A DNA stretch of 6,787 bases from Acidobacteriota bacterium. Lineage in GTDB: Bacteria; Acidobacteriota; Terriglobia; Terriglobales; Acidobacteriaceae. The notes under the pieces are model-generated. The model was not told the DNA's origin and made no database searches. It worked only from the letters and a program-made list of their open reading frames with translations. How positions within the stretch are numbered: position 1 is the stretch's first letter; the number at the start of each line of letters is the position of its first letter. Shown piece after piece: positions 1-5,525 of this stretch. A program made the translations under genes and the position numbers. The stretch covers positions 1 through 6,787 of the forward strand of contig JAJZNH010000360.1 in assembly GCA_021811745.1 (NCBI GenBank), in the 5' to 3' direction.

Positions 1-196
1 GGAGAACGCCGTGGTCATGAAACCTACGCGTTACCGACCCTCAAGAGCAGTCCTGCCTACACAAAAACACAACAGGTAGTAGTCACTGTACTAAGGCAGC
101 TACCCCGACTTTCGGAAAAACTGGCTCCCGCCGCCTTCATCCCAATTGTGTCAACAGGCCCTAATGAACGGAAGATCTTACAGCCGGCCCGCTGCC

Positions 197-213
197 GCAA
201 ATCGCGCATTTGC
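197..213. promoter_or_regulatory. Dyad GCAAAT-N5-ATTTGC, possible operator
   Basis: A perfect 6-base inverted repeat (GCAAAT at 197-202, ATTTGC at 208-213) is separated by CGCGC. It lies just upstream of the TTTACAAT box at 224-231 and covers the place where a -35 element would fall, while no good -35 hexamer is present there. This is the layout of a site for a dimeric regulator controlling the SurA-like gene. The symmetry is seen directly; the regulatory role is inferred. Confidence 0.3.
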
Positions 214-223
214 TCCCTTGGCA

Positions 224-231
224 TTTACAAT
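224..231 (+). promoter_or_regulatory. TTTACAAT box, likely -10 element for the SurA-like gene
   Basis: TACAAT at 226-231 matches the bacterial -10 consensus TATAAT at five of six positions. The same eight bases, TTTACAAT, occur just upstream of aroC at 3784-3791, which supports a shared promoter motif. No convincing -35 hexamer sits 16-18 bases upstream. Transcription would start near 238, giving a leader of about 50 bases before the ATG at 289. Confidence 0.4.
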
Positions 232-244
232 GGCGTCTATGATG

Positions 245-273
245 AGGTGAAGTTTGGATATTGAGCTTCACCT
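245..273 (+). promoter_or_regulatory. Leader hairpin upstream of the SurA-like gene
   Basis: AGGTGAAG (245-252) and CTTCACCT (266-273) are perfect 8-base complements with a 13-base loop, placed between the predicted transcript start and the ATG at 289. The left arm contains the only Shine-Dalgarno-like AGGTGA in the leader, and overlaps the end of a tiny ORF ATG ATG AGG TGA (239-250). There is no U-tract, so this is not a typical intrinsic terminator. It could modulate translation or mRNA stability; that is inference. Confidence 0.35.
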
Positions 274-288
274 ACACTGGGCTGAAAC

Positions 289-2007
289 ATGAACTCAAGA
301 CTTCTTCTCATTTCCGCTGCGTTCCTCTCCGGCGCGGTCCTATTTGCGAGCGCCGCGGCGGCGCAAGACCAGCCCAGCCTTCCGCAAGATCCCTATGGTG
401 GCACTACGGTCGTCAGAATTATTGCGCAGGTCAACGGCCAGGTCATCACCAATATGGACTACAACCGCGCTCTGCAGGATCTGGAACAGGAAGCGCAAGA
501 GCGTGGTCTGTCCATGCAGCAGGAGTCTGAGCAGCGCCAGAATCTGCTGCGCAACATGATCGACCAGAAACTCTGGCTTTCCAAGGGCAAGCAGCTTGGC
601 ATTACGGGCGACACTGAGCTGATCAAGCGCCTCGACGACCTTCGCAAGCAATACCACCTCTCCTCCATCGAAGATCTGCAGAAAGCGGCCCAGGAACAGG
701 GCGTCTCCTTCGCGGACTTCAAGGCTGGCCTTCGTGACCAAATCATCACCCAGGACGTGATGCGCCAGGAAGTGGGCAATAAGATTCAAATCACTCCCGG
801 TGAGGCCAGGGCGTATTACGAAGCGCACAAGCAAAGCTACCAGGAGCCGGAGAGCGAGCGGTTGAGCGAGATCCTGATTTCCACGAGCCCCAAGCCCTCG
901 GGTCCTGGCGCCGCTGCGCCCGGCCCATCCGCGCAACTGGCGGCGGCTAAGGCCAAAGCCGATGACATCGAGGCCCGGCTCAGCGCCGGCGGCAGCTTCG
1001 CTCAGCTCGCGCGTAGTTTCAGCGATGGCTCCACCGCGGCCGACGGGGGGGATCTCGGAGTCTTTCAGCGCGGCGAGTTGGCTCCGGAACTCGCGGAAAA
1101 AACCTTCGGGCTCAAGCCTGGCCAGTGGACCGCCCCCATTCTCACCCGCCAGGGCTACATCATCCTGGAGGTCACGCAGCACAATCCGGGCGGCATTCAG
1201 CCCTTCGATGCGGTCCAGAATCAGGTCGAGAATGCTCTCTTTATGAGCCAGATGGAGCCCGCCATCCGCGCCTATCTGACCAAGATGCGCGAACAGGCCT
1301 TCATCGACATCGCGCCTGGCTTTGTGGATACCGGCGCCAGCCCCAACGAGACCAAGCCTATCTTCAGCGCCTATGCTCCGCCTGCGCCCAAGAAGCGACA
1401 CAAGATTGAGCGCACTCGTTACCGCGATGTCGCCTCCCGCCGAGCGCCGCGATTTGCTGAATCGGCCCGGAGCAAGAAAAAGAAGAACCGTCGAAAAGAA
1501 GAGGCTAGCCAGCGTCCGGGCAAGAAAGAGAAGATCCGCTTTGGCCAAGCGCCCCGTGAAACGCTTCCTCCTGCGGTGAACAGCGCCAATGGCACCGAAA
1601 ACGGAGGTGCGATGCCTGAATCTGCCTACAACAGCTTGATGGGGATTGGCGCCCCCCAGGCCAGCCCGTCGCCGGAGCGCAAGGTTCGCTACTGGGATCT
1701 TGCTCGCCAGGAAAAAGAGAAGGGACACAAAGAGAAAAAGCACAAAAAGAAGAAAGGACAGCAACAGGTTCCGTTCACGCCCGCGCCTCCTACGGCCGCC
1801 GAGGTAGCAGCCCGCGCGACCCAATCCGCTCCGCTGGGGTTGGGCGGCAATACAGTTGCCAAAAAGAAGAAGAAAGAGGCTTACACGGGCAAAAAGATCC
1901 GCTACTCGCAGATAAAGAAGAAGAAGAAGATAGCTAGACCGTTGGAGCCTACACCTGTGCCTCCCGTACGGGGAGCGCCCGCGCCAGCTCCGCCGCCTGC
2001 GCAATAG
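289..2007 (+). CDS. SurA/parvulin-type periplasmic chaperone with Lys-rich repeat tail
   Basis: A 572-residue exported protein. Residues 1-25 form a signal peptide (basic start, hydrophobic core, cleavage expected at AAA|QD). Residues about 40-180 match the helical SurA N-terminal chaperone domain, and about 191-298 are one PpiC parvulin domain, recognised by GGDLGVFQRGEL and LKPGQW. The family folds outer-membrane and secreted proteins in the periplasm and can isomerise prolyl bonds. Both histidines common in active parvulins look replaced: the SHIL-like strand reads SEIL (193-196) and the GYHII-like strand reads GYIIL (289-293), so a chaperone-only role is plausible. Residues 365-550 are an unusual Lys/Arg-rich, probably disordered tail with four copies of a short [K/R/T]-x-R-[Y/F] motif, followed by a Pro/Ala-rich end. 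ATG 289 is chosen because an in-frame stop (283-285) precedes it and a signal peptide follows; no good Shine-Dalgarno is visible. The gene lies 96 bases before the HD gene. Confidence 0.88.
   Translation: MNSRLLLISAAFLSGAVLFASAAAAQDQPSLPQDPYGGTTVVRIIAQVNGQVITNMDYNRALQDLEQEAQERGLSMQQESEQRQNLLRNMIDQKLWLSKGKQLGITGDTELIKRLDDLRKQYHLSSIEDLQKAAQEQGVSFADFKAGLRDQIITQDVMRQEVGNKIQITPGEARAYYEAHKQSYQEPESERLSEILISTSPKPSGPGAAAPGPSAQLAAAKAKADDIEARLSAGGSFAQLARSFSDGSTAADGGDLGVFQRGELAPELAEKTFGLKPGQWTAPILTRQGYIILEVTQHNPGGIQPFDAVQNQVENALFMSQMEPAIRAYLTKMREQAFIDIAPGFVDTGASPNETKPIFSAYAPPAPKKRHKIERTRYRDVASRRAPRFAESARSKKKKNRRKEEASQRPGKKEKIRFGQAPRETLPPAVNSANGTENGGAMPESAYNSLMGIGAPQASPSPERKVRYWDLARQEKEKGHKEKKHKKKKGQQQVPFTPAPPTAAEVAARATQSAPLGLGGNTVAKKKKKEAYTGKKIRYSQIKKKKKIARPLEPTPVPPVRGAPAPAPPPAQ
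1405..1920 (+). repeat. Four degenerate basic motifs in the chaperone tail
   Basis: In the C-terminal tail a short motif recurs: TRYRDV (residues 376-381), KIRFGQA (415-421), KVRYWDL (465-471) and KIRYSQI (536-542). The shared pattern is [K/T]-[I/V/R]-R-[Y/F]-x-[D/Q]-hydrophobic; the first copy fits least well. Conserved arginines are 40, 50 and 71 residues apart, and the copies are separated by poly-Lys stretches, including five AAG codons in a row at 1915-1929. The DNA of the copies is not identical, so these are old or selected protein repeats and not a recent tandem duplication. Confidence 0.6.
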
Positions 2008-2064
2008 AACCGTTTATCCTGCACATCCGCCGGGCCTGGGATACACACCCAAGCCTCTGCGCTT

Positions 2065-2093
2065 TTGGCAACCGCCGTCCCTTGCGTTAATCT
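2065..2093 (+). promoter_or_regulatory. Weak candidate promoter for the HD gene
   Basis: TTGGCA at 2065-2070 matches the -35 consensus at five of six positions, and 17 bases later TAATCT (2088-2093) is a poor -10. Ten bases separate it from the ATG at 2104, so the transcript would have almost no leader, consistent with the lack of a Shine-Dalgarno there. Readthrough from the SurA-like gene is an equal alternative. Confidence 0.22.
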
Positions 2094-2103
2094 TCTCGGC
2101 AGA

Positions 2104-3099
2104 ATGAAGGACATCTATATCGCCGACCTCGCCGCCTTTGACGAGGGGAAACTCTTCGACAGTTATTTCCTCGTCCTGGTCAAGCAGCAGCGCACCACGA
2201 AGACCAACAAGCCTTATCTGAATCTCATCCTGGGCGACAAGACGGGCCAATTGGAGGGCAGGGTGTGGGAGCCCGGCGACCCGCGCATCGCCAAGGACTT
2301 CGAGCGGGGTGATGTCGTTAAGGTGCGCGGCTCGGCTTCGCGCTTCGACGATCGCCTGCAGCTCAAGGTAGACCAGCTCCGCAAAGCCAGACCCGCCGAA
2401 GTAGACAAAACAGATCTGCTGCCTTCTACCACGTACGATGTGGCCACCCTTTGGTGTCAGCTTGAAGCCAGCGTCGAGAGCTTATCGAATCCGGATCTCA
2501 AGCGCCTGCTCACCACGCTGCTCGCCGATCCTGCCATCGCCCAGGCCTATCGCGAAGCCCCGGCCGCGCGCCAGCTCCATCACGCCTGGCTGGGCGGGCT
2601 GCTGGAACACGTAGTAAGCCTGCTGGATTTGGCGGAGAAGGTGGCGGCGCACTATCCGATGCTGAACCGAGACCTGCTCATCACCGGTGTCGTCCTCCAC
2701 GATCTGGGCAAGATCCGCGAGCTGGCCTGGGAAGCAGGTTTCGACTACACCGTCGAAGGCGTGCTCCTCGGCCACATCCAGATGGGCGTGGACATGGTGG
2801 AAAAGATCATCGCCGGTCTGTCCGGCTTTCCTGACCGCCTGCGCACGCTGGTGTTGCACCTGATCCTCTCCCACCACGGCAAGCTGGAGTTCGGCTCCCC
2901 CAAGCTGCCCATGATCCCCGAAGCCCTGGTCCTCAACTTCATCGACGATCTGGACGCCAAGATGCAGGCGGTGAGCAGCGAGTTCGAGAAGTCCGAACGC
3001 GAAGGCAAAGGCCCCGATGAGATGACCGGCAAAGTTTGGGCGCTGGACAACCGGCAGTTGCTGAACACGAAGCGGTGGCTGGAAAGTGAGAAGAAATAA
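2104..3099 (+). CDS. OB-fold/HD-domain phosphohydrolase, YhaM-type 3'-5' exoribonuclease
   Basis: A 331-residue cytoplasmic protein with the two-domain layout of YhaM/CBF1 exoribonucleases. Residues about 18-93 form an OB-fold nucleic-acid-binding domain (KPYLNLILGDKTGQLEGRVW), and about 140-310 form an HD metal-dependent phosphohydrolase domain. The metal ligands are visible in order: H169 in LLEHVV, H199-D200 in VVLHDLGKI, H224 in LLGHIQMG, H257-H258 in ILSHHG and D281/D282 in NFIDDLDAK. The family degrades single-stranded RNA, and in Bacillus also DNA, from the 3' end. No active-site residue is missing and the length is near that of B. subtilis YhaM. I chose the ATG at 2104 because the family begins with an MKDIY-like strand; a TTG at 2065 would add 13 residues that do not look native. 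The assignment to the family is secure; substrate preference in this organism is unknown. It ends convergently with the EVE gene, 84 bases away, with no clear terminator between. Confidence 0.88.
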   Translation: MKDIYIADLAAFDEGKLFDSYFLVLVKQQRTTKTNKPYLNLILGDKTGQLEGRVWEPGDPRIAKDFERGDVVKVRGSASRFDDRLQLKVDQLRKARPAEVDKTDLLPSTTYDVATLWCQLEASVESLSNPDLKRLLTTLLADPAIAQAYREAPAARQLHHAWLGGLLEHVVSLLDLAEKVAAHYPMLNRDLLITGVVLHDLGKIRELAWEAGFDYTVEGVLLGHIQMGVDMVEKIIAGLSGFPDRLRTLVLHLILSHHGKLEFGSPKLPMIPEALVLNFIDDLDAKMQAVSSEFEKSEREGKGPDEMTGKVWALDNRQLLNTKRWLESEKK

Positions 3100-3183
3100 T
3101 CTAAACCAAGCTTTTCAAAATCACAGGCAAACCTCTCTGCCGGGGTCGAAGAGCTGCTGCCCCCTTATGCCAGAGTCTGTTCC

Positions 3184-3564
3184 CTAGGCCAAAAACCACT
3201 CCCACTGCTCGCTGGTCAATGGAACCACCGAGAGCCGCCCCATTGTGACCAAGGGCGAATTTTTGAACAGCGCCTCGGCCTTGATTGCGGCCAGGGTCTT
3301 CGGCTGTTTGAGCCGCTTGCCCACCTTCACGCGCACAATGGGAACCTTGGGGTTGGAGGGGTCGACGCTGATGACCGTCCCCGTGCCCACGGCGGTGCGT
3401 TCGTCGCCGGTGTGGTAAAAAATCCACTTCGTCCCTACCTTCATTTCGCGCAAGTGCTTCACGGCGGCGGGATTGGTTACCCCATCCCACACCGTCTCCT
3501 GGTCGCGCAGAAAATCGTCGAAGGAGTAAACGTCGGGCTCGGATTTGAAGAGGAAGTAAGGCAA
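3184..3564 (-). CDS. Compact EVE-domain protein (possible modified-base reader)
   Basis: A 126-residue single-domain protein of the EVE family, in the PUA-like superfamily. Characteristic stretches are LFKSEPDVYSFDD (residues 5-17), TVWDGVTNPAA (24-34), IFYHTGDE (48-55), PLV (104-106) and LSVVPLTSEQW (111-121). Aromatic residues near W26 and F49-Y50 lie where the family forms its base-binding pocket. EVE domains bind modified nucleobases in DNA or RNA and are common beside restriction, tRNA-modification or defence genes, but none of those is adjacent here. The loop between the VISV strand (64-67) and VPIVRV (74-79) is short compared with the family members I recall, which have roughly 20 more residues there. 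The start is TTG at 3564: an in-frame TGA lies shortly upstream, no in-frame ATG exists, and the family start M-x-Y-F/W-LFKSEP falls exactly on it. Confidence 0.85.
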   Translation of the reverse strand: MPYFLFKSEPDVYSFDDFLRDQETVWDGVTNPAAVKHLREMKVGTKWIFYHTGDERTAVGTGTVISVDPSNPKVPIVRVKVGKRLKQPKTLAAIKAEALFKNSPLVTMGRLSVVPLTSEQWEWFLA

Positions 3565-3566
3565 TA

Positions 3567-3580
3567 CAGTTCTCAGTTCT
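3567..3580. repeat. 7-base tandem duplication CAGTTCT x2
   Basis: CAGTTCT (3567-3573) is followed directly by CAGTTCT (3574-3580), read as AGAACTG twice on the - strand. It separates the EVE Shine-Dalgarno from its start codon. Confidence 0.6.
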
Positions 3581-3584
3581 CCTT
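3579..3584 (-). promoter_or_regulatory. Displaced Shine-Dalgarno AAGGAG of the EVE gene
   Basis: Reading the - strand, AAGGAG is followed by 14 bases before the TTG start, longer than the usual 5-9. The spacer consists of a 7-base unit present twice; with one copy the spacing would be 7. Combined with the TTG start, this predicts weak translation. Confidence 0.4.
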
Positions 3585-3783
3585 GATCATTTCACTGTTG
3601 AGGATGGCCAGGAAATGGTGAACATCGAGTGCGAATGCAGGATACACGAATCCCGCCGGTATAGCGGTCTTGGGATTTCAGATTGCGCCGCCTGATCGCC
3701 CAAAGCTTTGCCCATTGCCCGCGCCGACAACTGACGACGAAGAGCTGACAACTACGACTGTGAACTACATTACCCGCTGCTCC

Positions 3784-3791
3784 TTTACAAT
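3784..3791 (+). promoter_or_regulatory. TTTACAAT box immediately upstream of aroC
   Basis: TACAAT (3786-3791) is a near-consensus -10, identical to the box at 226-231. Only nine bases lie between it and the aroC ATG at 3801, and no Shine-Dalgarno is present, so the transcript would begin within a few bases of the start codon. No good -35 is visible (the nearest, GTGAAC at 3760-3765, is 20 bases away). The rest of the 236-base spacer 3565-3800 shows only a 10-base palindrome CAAAGCTTTG (3701-3710) and an imperfect direct repeat near 3725-3757. Confidence 0.4.
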
Positions 3792-3800
3792 CAAAAACAT

Positions 3801-4979
3801 ATGATCCGTTTCTCTACCGCCGGCGAATCCCACGGCGAGGCCCTCCTTGCGCTGATTTCCGGGCTTCCGGCAGGCGTTCCTATCGATCTCGACTTCGTGA
3901 ACCGGGAGCTGTGGCGCCGCCAGCAAGGCTACGGTCGCGGTGGGCGCATGAAGATTGAATCCGACAAGGCCCACGTGCTCTCCGGCGTGCGCCACGGCAA
4001 GACCATCGGCTCGCCCATCGCCATTGAGATTGTGAACCGCGACTGGAAGAACTGGGAGGAGAAGCTACCCGTGGCCGCCGGCGATCCGGCCAAGCATCAG
4101 GCGGTGGCTTCGCCGCGTCCCGGCCACGCCGACCTGGCCGGCGCCCTCAAGTACAACTTCCCCGACGCCCGTTACGTGCTGGAGCGCGCCTCGGCGCGCG
4201 AGTCCACTGCCCGCGTGGCCGCCGGAGCCTTCGCCAAGCTCTTCTTGCGCACCCTCGGCATCGAGGTCCTGGGCCACGTGATCCGCGTGGGCCGGGTGGA
4301 GCTGGACCGCACCGCGGAGTGGGAGGAGATCGCCGCGCTTGCCGCCAAAGACGAGGTGGTCCTGGCTTGCGTCGATTCCGACACCGAAGCCCGCATGAAA
4401 CAGGAGGTAGAAGAGGCCTCCCGCACCGGCGACACCGTCAACGGCGTCTTCGAGGTGGTCGCGCACAATGTTCCCGCGGGCCTGGGCAGCTACGCCAACT
4501 GGGACGAGCGCCTGGATGGCCTGCTGGCCTGGGCGGTGATGAGCCTTCAGGCCGTCAAGGCCGTCGAGATTGGCCGTGGCATTACCGCTGCCGCCTCCTT
4601 CGGCTCCAAGGTCCATGACCCCATTCACTATGCCGCCCAAGATACCGGAAAGCCCACCCGTTTCACCCGCCCGCACAACAACGCAGGCGGCCTTGAAGGC
4701 GGCGTCTCCAACGGCGAAGACGTGGTGGTGCGCGGCTACTTGAAGCCCATCTCGACCCTTCGCAAACCCCTCGAATCGGTGCGCTTCGACACCCGCGAGC
4801 CCACCAGCGCCAGCTATGAGCGAAGCGACATCTGCGTCGTTCCCGCCGCCGCCGTCGCCGGTGAAGCCATGGTCGCCCTCGTCCTGGCTGGCCTAGCCCA
4901 ACAAAAGTTCGGCGGCGACTCGCTCACTGAGTTGCAACGGAACTTTAATGGATACATCGAACAGATAAGGCGGTATTAA
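3801..4979 (+). CDS. aroC: Chorismate synthase
   Basis: A complete 392-residue chorismate synthase, the last enzyme of the shikimate pathway. It converts 5-enolpyruvylshikimate-3-phosphate to chorismate in the cytoplasm using reduced FMN, and feeds aromatic amino acid and folate synthesis. Family hallmarks are present in order: STAGESHG (residues 5-12), GYGRGGRM, SGVRHGKTIGSPIAI, RPGHADLAGALKY, RASARESTARVAAGA, HNNAGGLEGGVSNGED, KPISTL and RSDICVVPAAAVAGEAMV. The conserved histidine in GESHG and the arginine-rich phosphate-binding residues are intact, and the length is normal. The ATG at 3801 gives the family start MIRFSTAGESHG. There is no ribosome-binding site, in keeping with a near-leaderless transcript. 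GC is high (44 of 60 bases at 4261-4320). Other aro genes are not adjacent; the next gene starts 42 bases after the stop and may be co-transcribed. Confidence 0.97.
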   Translation: MIRFSTAGESHGEALLALISGLPAGVPIDLDFVNRELWRRQQGYGRGGRMKIESDKAHVLSGVRHGKTIGSPIAIEIVNRDWKNWEEKLPVAAGDPAKHQAVASPRPGHADLAGALKYNFPDARYVLERASARESTARVAAGAFAKLFLRTLGIEVLGHVIRVGRVELDRTAEWEEIAALAAKDEVVLACVDSDTEARMKQEVEEASRTGDTVNGVFEVVAHNVPAGLGSYANWDERLDGLLAWAVMSLQAVKAVEIGRGITAAASFGSKVHDPIHYAAQDTGKPTRFTRPHNNAGGLEGGVSNGEDVVVRGYLKPISTLRKPLESVRFDTREPTSASYERSDICVVPAAAVAGEAMVALVLAGLAQQKFGGDSLTELQRNFNGYIEQIRRY

Positions 4980-5006
4980 GGGCGGACTCGATCCAGGGTA
5001 AACTTG

Positions 5007-5015
5007 AGGAGGAGG
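5007..5015 (+). promoter_or_regulatory. Strong Shine-Dalgarno AGGAGGAGG of the unknown gene
   Basis: AGGAGGAGG ends six bases before the ATG at 5022, an ideal spacing, and settles the start against the in-frame TTG at 5004, which would bury the site inside the coding region. It is the strongest ribosome-binding site in the window. Confidence 0.75.
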
Positions 5016-5021
5016 GCCGGA

Positions 5022-5525
5022 ATGCGAATGCGAGTGCAAGTTGACTGGACTCCCAGAGTAGGTGACAAGGTCGAGGTCTGGAGGAATGAAAGAGGCACGT
5101 CCGAAGGAGGGTTCGAAATCGTTGAGTGTAAACTCATTGGCGATTTTGACTATCGTTGCAAGGTCAGGCGGCAGCGGGACGGTTTACTCTTGGAGGATAT
5201 TACCTATCCGATGATGGAGTATCCGCCTGAGGAAAAAGTTCGGCGCGCACTCCCGCAAATCATTGCCCAGTGCGGCCCCATGCCAGGAGACTTTCAAGAG
5301 GGAGCTTATGAAGTCAAATCTGACGAGATGTACGACGGAACTCCCAGGGTGATGGTCTACTTCCATCTGAAGCCAGGTGTTGTTCCCTCCGTCGAAAGAG
5401 CTCGTATTTGGAACGATTTCTTTTCCAAGCTAAATGAAGAATTCGAGTTTTCCATCGGTGACGTAGGTTCCTGGATTCAGTTTTCGGTGAAAGAGGAGCG
5501 GAGTACGCTGCGTGCCGCTAGCTGA
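5022..5525 (+). CDS. Unknown 167-residue protein, upstream partner of the HEPN-like gene
   Basis: I do not recognise this protein with certainty. It has no signal peptide or membrane segment. Residues about 10-62 (PRVGDKVEVWRNER, FEIVECKLIG, YRCKVRRQRDG, LLLEDITYP) read as a run of short beta strands, possibly a small SH3-like barrel. Residues about 72-84 look helical. Residues about 96-158 (YEVKSDEMYDGTPRVMVYFHLKP, then an amphipathic helix SVERARIWNDFFSKLNEEF and a final strand SWIQFSV) form a second alpha/beta unit. The strand pair, long helix and final strand recall small partner proteins encoded next to HEPN genes, but this is inference. It lacks the GSxxxGxxxxxSDxD motif of MNT nucleotidyltransferases, the usual HEPN partner. 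Its last 14 bases overlap the HEPN-like start, so the two are probably translationally coupled. GC is clearly lower than in aroC (27 of 60 at 5101-5160; 23 of 60 at 5401-5460), hinting at separate origin. Confidence 0.7.
   Translation: MRMRVQVDWTPRVGDKVEVWRNERGTSEGGFEIVECKLIGDFDYRCKVRRQRDGLLLEDITYPMMEYPPEEKVRRALPQIIAQCGPMPGDFQEGAYEVKSDEMYDGTPRVMVYFHLKPGVVPSVERARIWNDFFSKLNEEFEFSIGDVGSWIQFSVKEERSTLRAAS
5500..5503 (+). promoter_or_regulatory. Shine-Dalgarno GGAG supporting the GTG start of the HEPN-like gene
   Basis: GGAG lies eight bases before GTG 5512, inside the coding region of the preceding gene, and another GAGGAG is at 5493-5498. This supports initiation at GTG and coupling to the upstream gene. 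Confidence 0.5.

Larger units (their letters stand above)
1..288. other. Left-edge region without a convincing gene
   Basis: I see no recognisable gene or RNA here. Frame 1 of the + strand is open from the window edge to a TGA at 262-264 (about 87 codons), but its translation resembles no family I know, and its end would run through the likely promoter of the next gene. The + frame starting at base 2 stops at a TAG near 77-79, so the 3' end of an upstream gene could lie in either frame. The right half of the region holds the dyad, TTTACAAT box and hairpin listed separately. This is probably intergenic DNA plus, at most, the tail of an upstream gene. Confidence 0.5.

Noticed and set aside
261..530. 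An 89-codon + strand frame overlapping the start of the chaperone gene
   Set aside because: It overlaps the signal peptide coding region in another frame and its translation resembles no protein.
340..2004. A 554-codon open frame on the - strand opposite the chaperone gene
   Set aside because: It mirrors a GC-rich gene with clear signal peptide, SurA and PpiC features; its translation is low-complexity Leu/Arg-rich with no family resemblance.
3130..3170. Possible terminator between the convergent HD and EVE genes (GGGG...CCCC, GGCA...TGCC)
   Set aside because: The stems are only four base pairs and no U-tract follows on either strand.
3701..3710. Perfect palindrome CAAAGCTTTG in the EVE-aroC spacer
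   Set aside because: Ten bases with no spacing relation to the promoter box; expected by chance often enough to give no support for an operator.
4065..4676. A 203-codon open frame on the - strand within aroC
   Set aside because: It is antisense to an intact chorismate synthase, with Gly/Ala/Val-rich translation and no motif.
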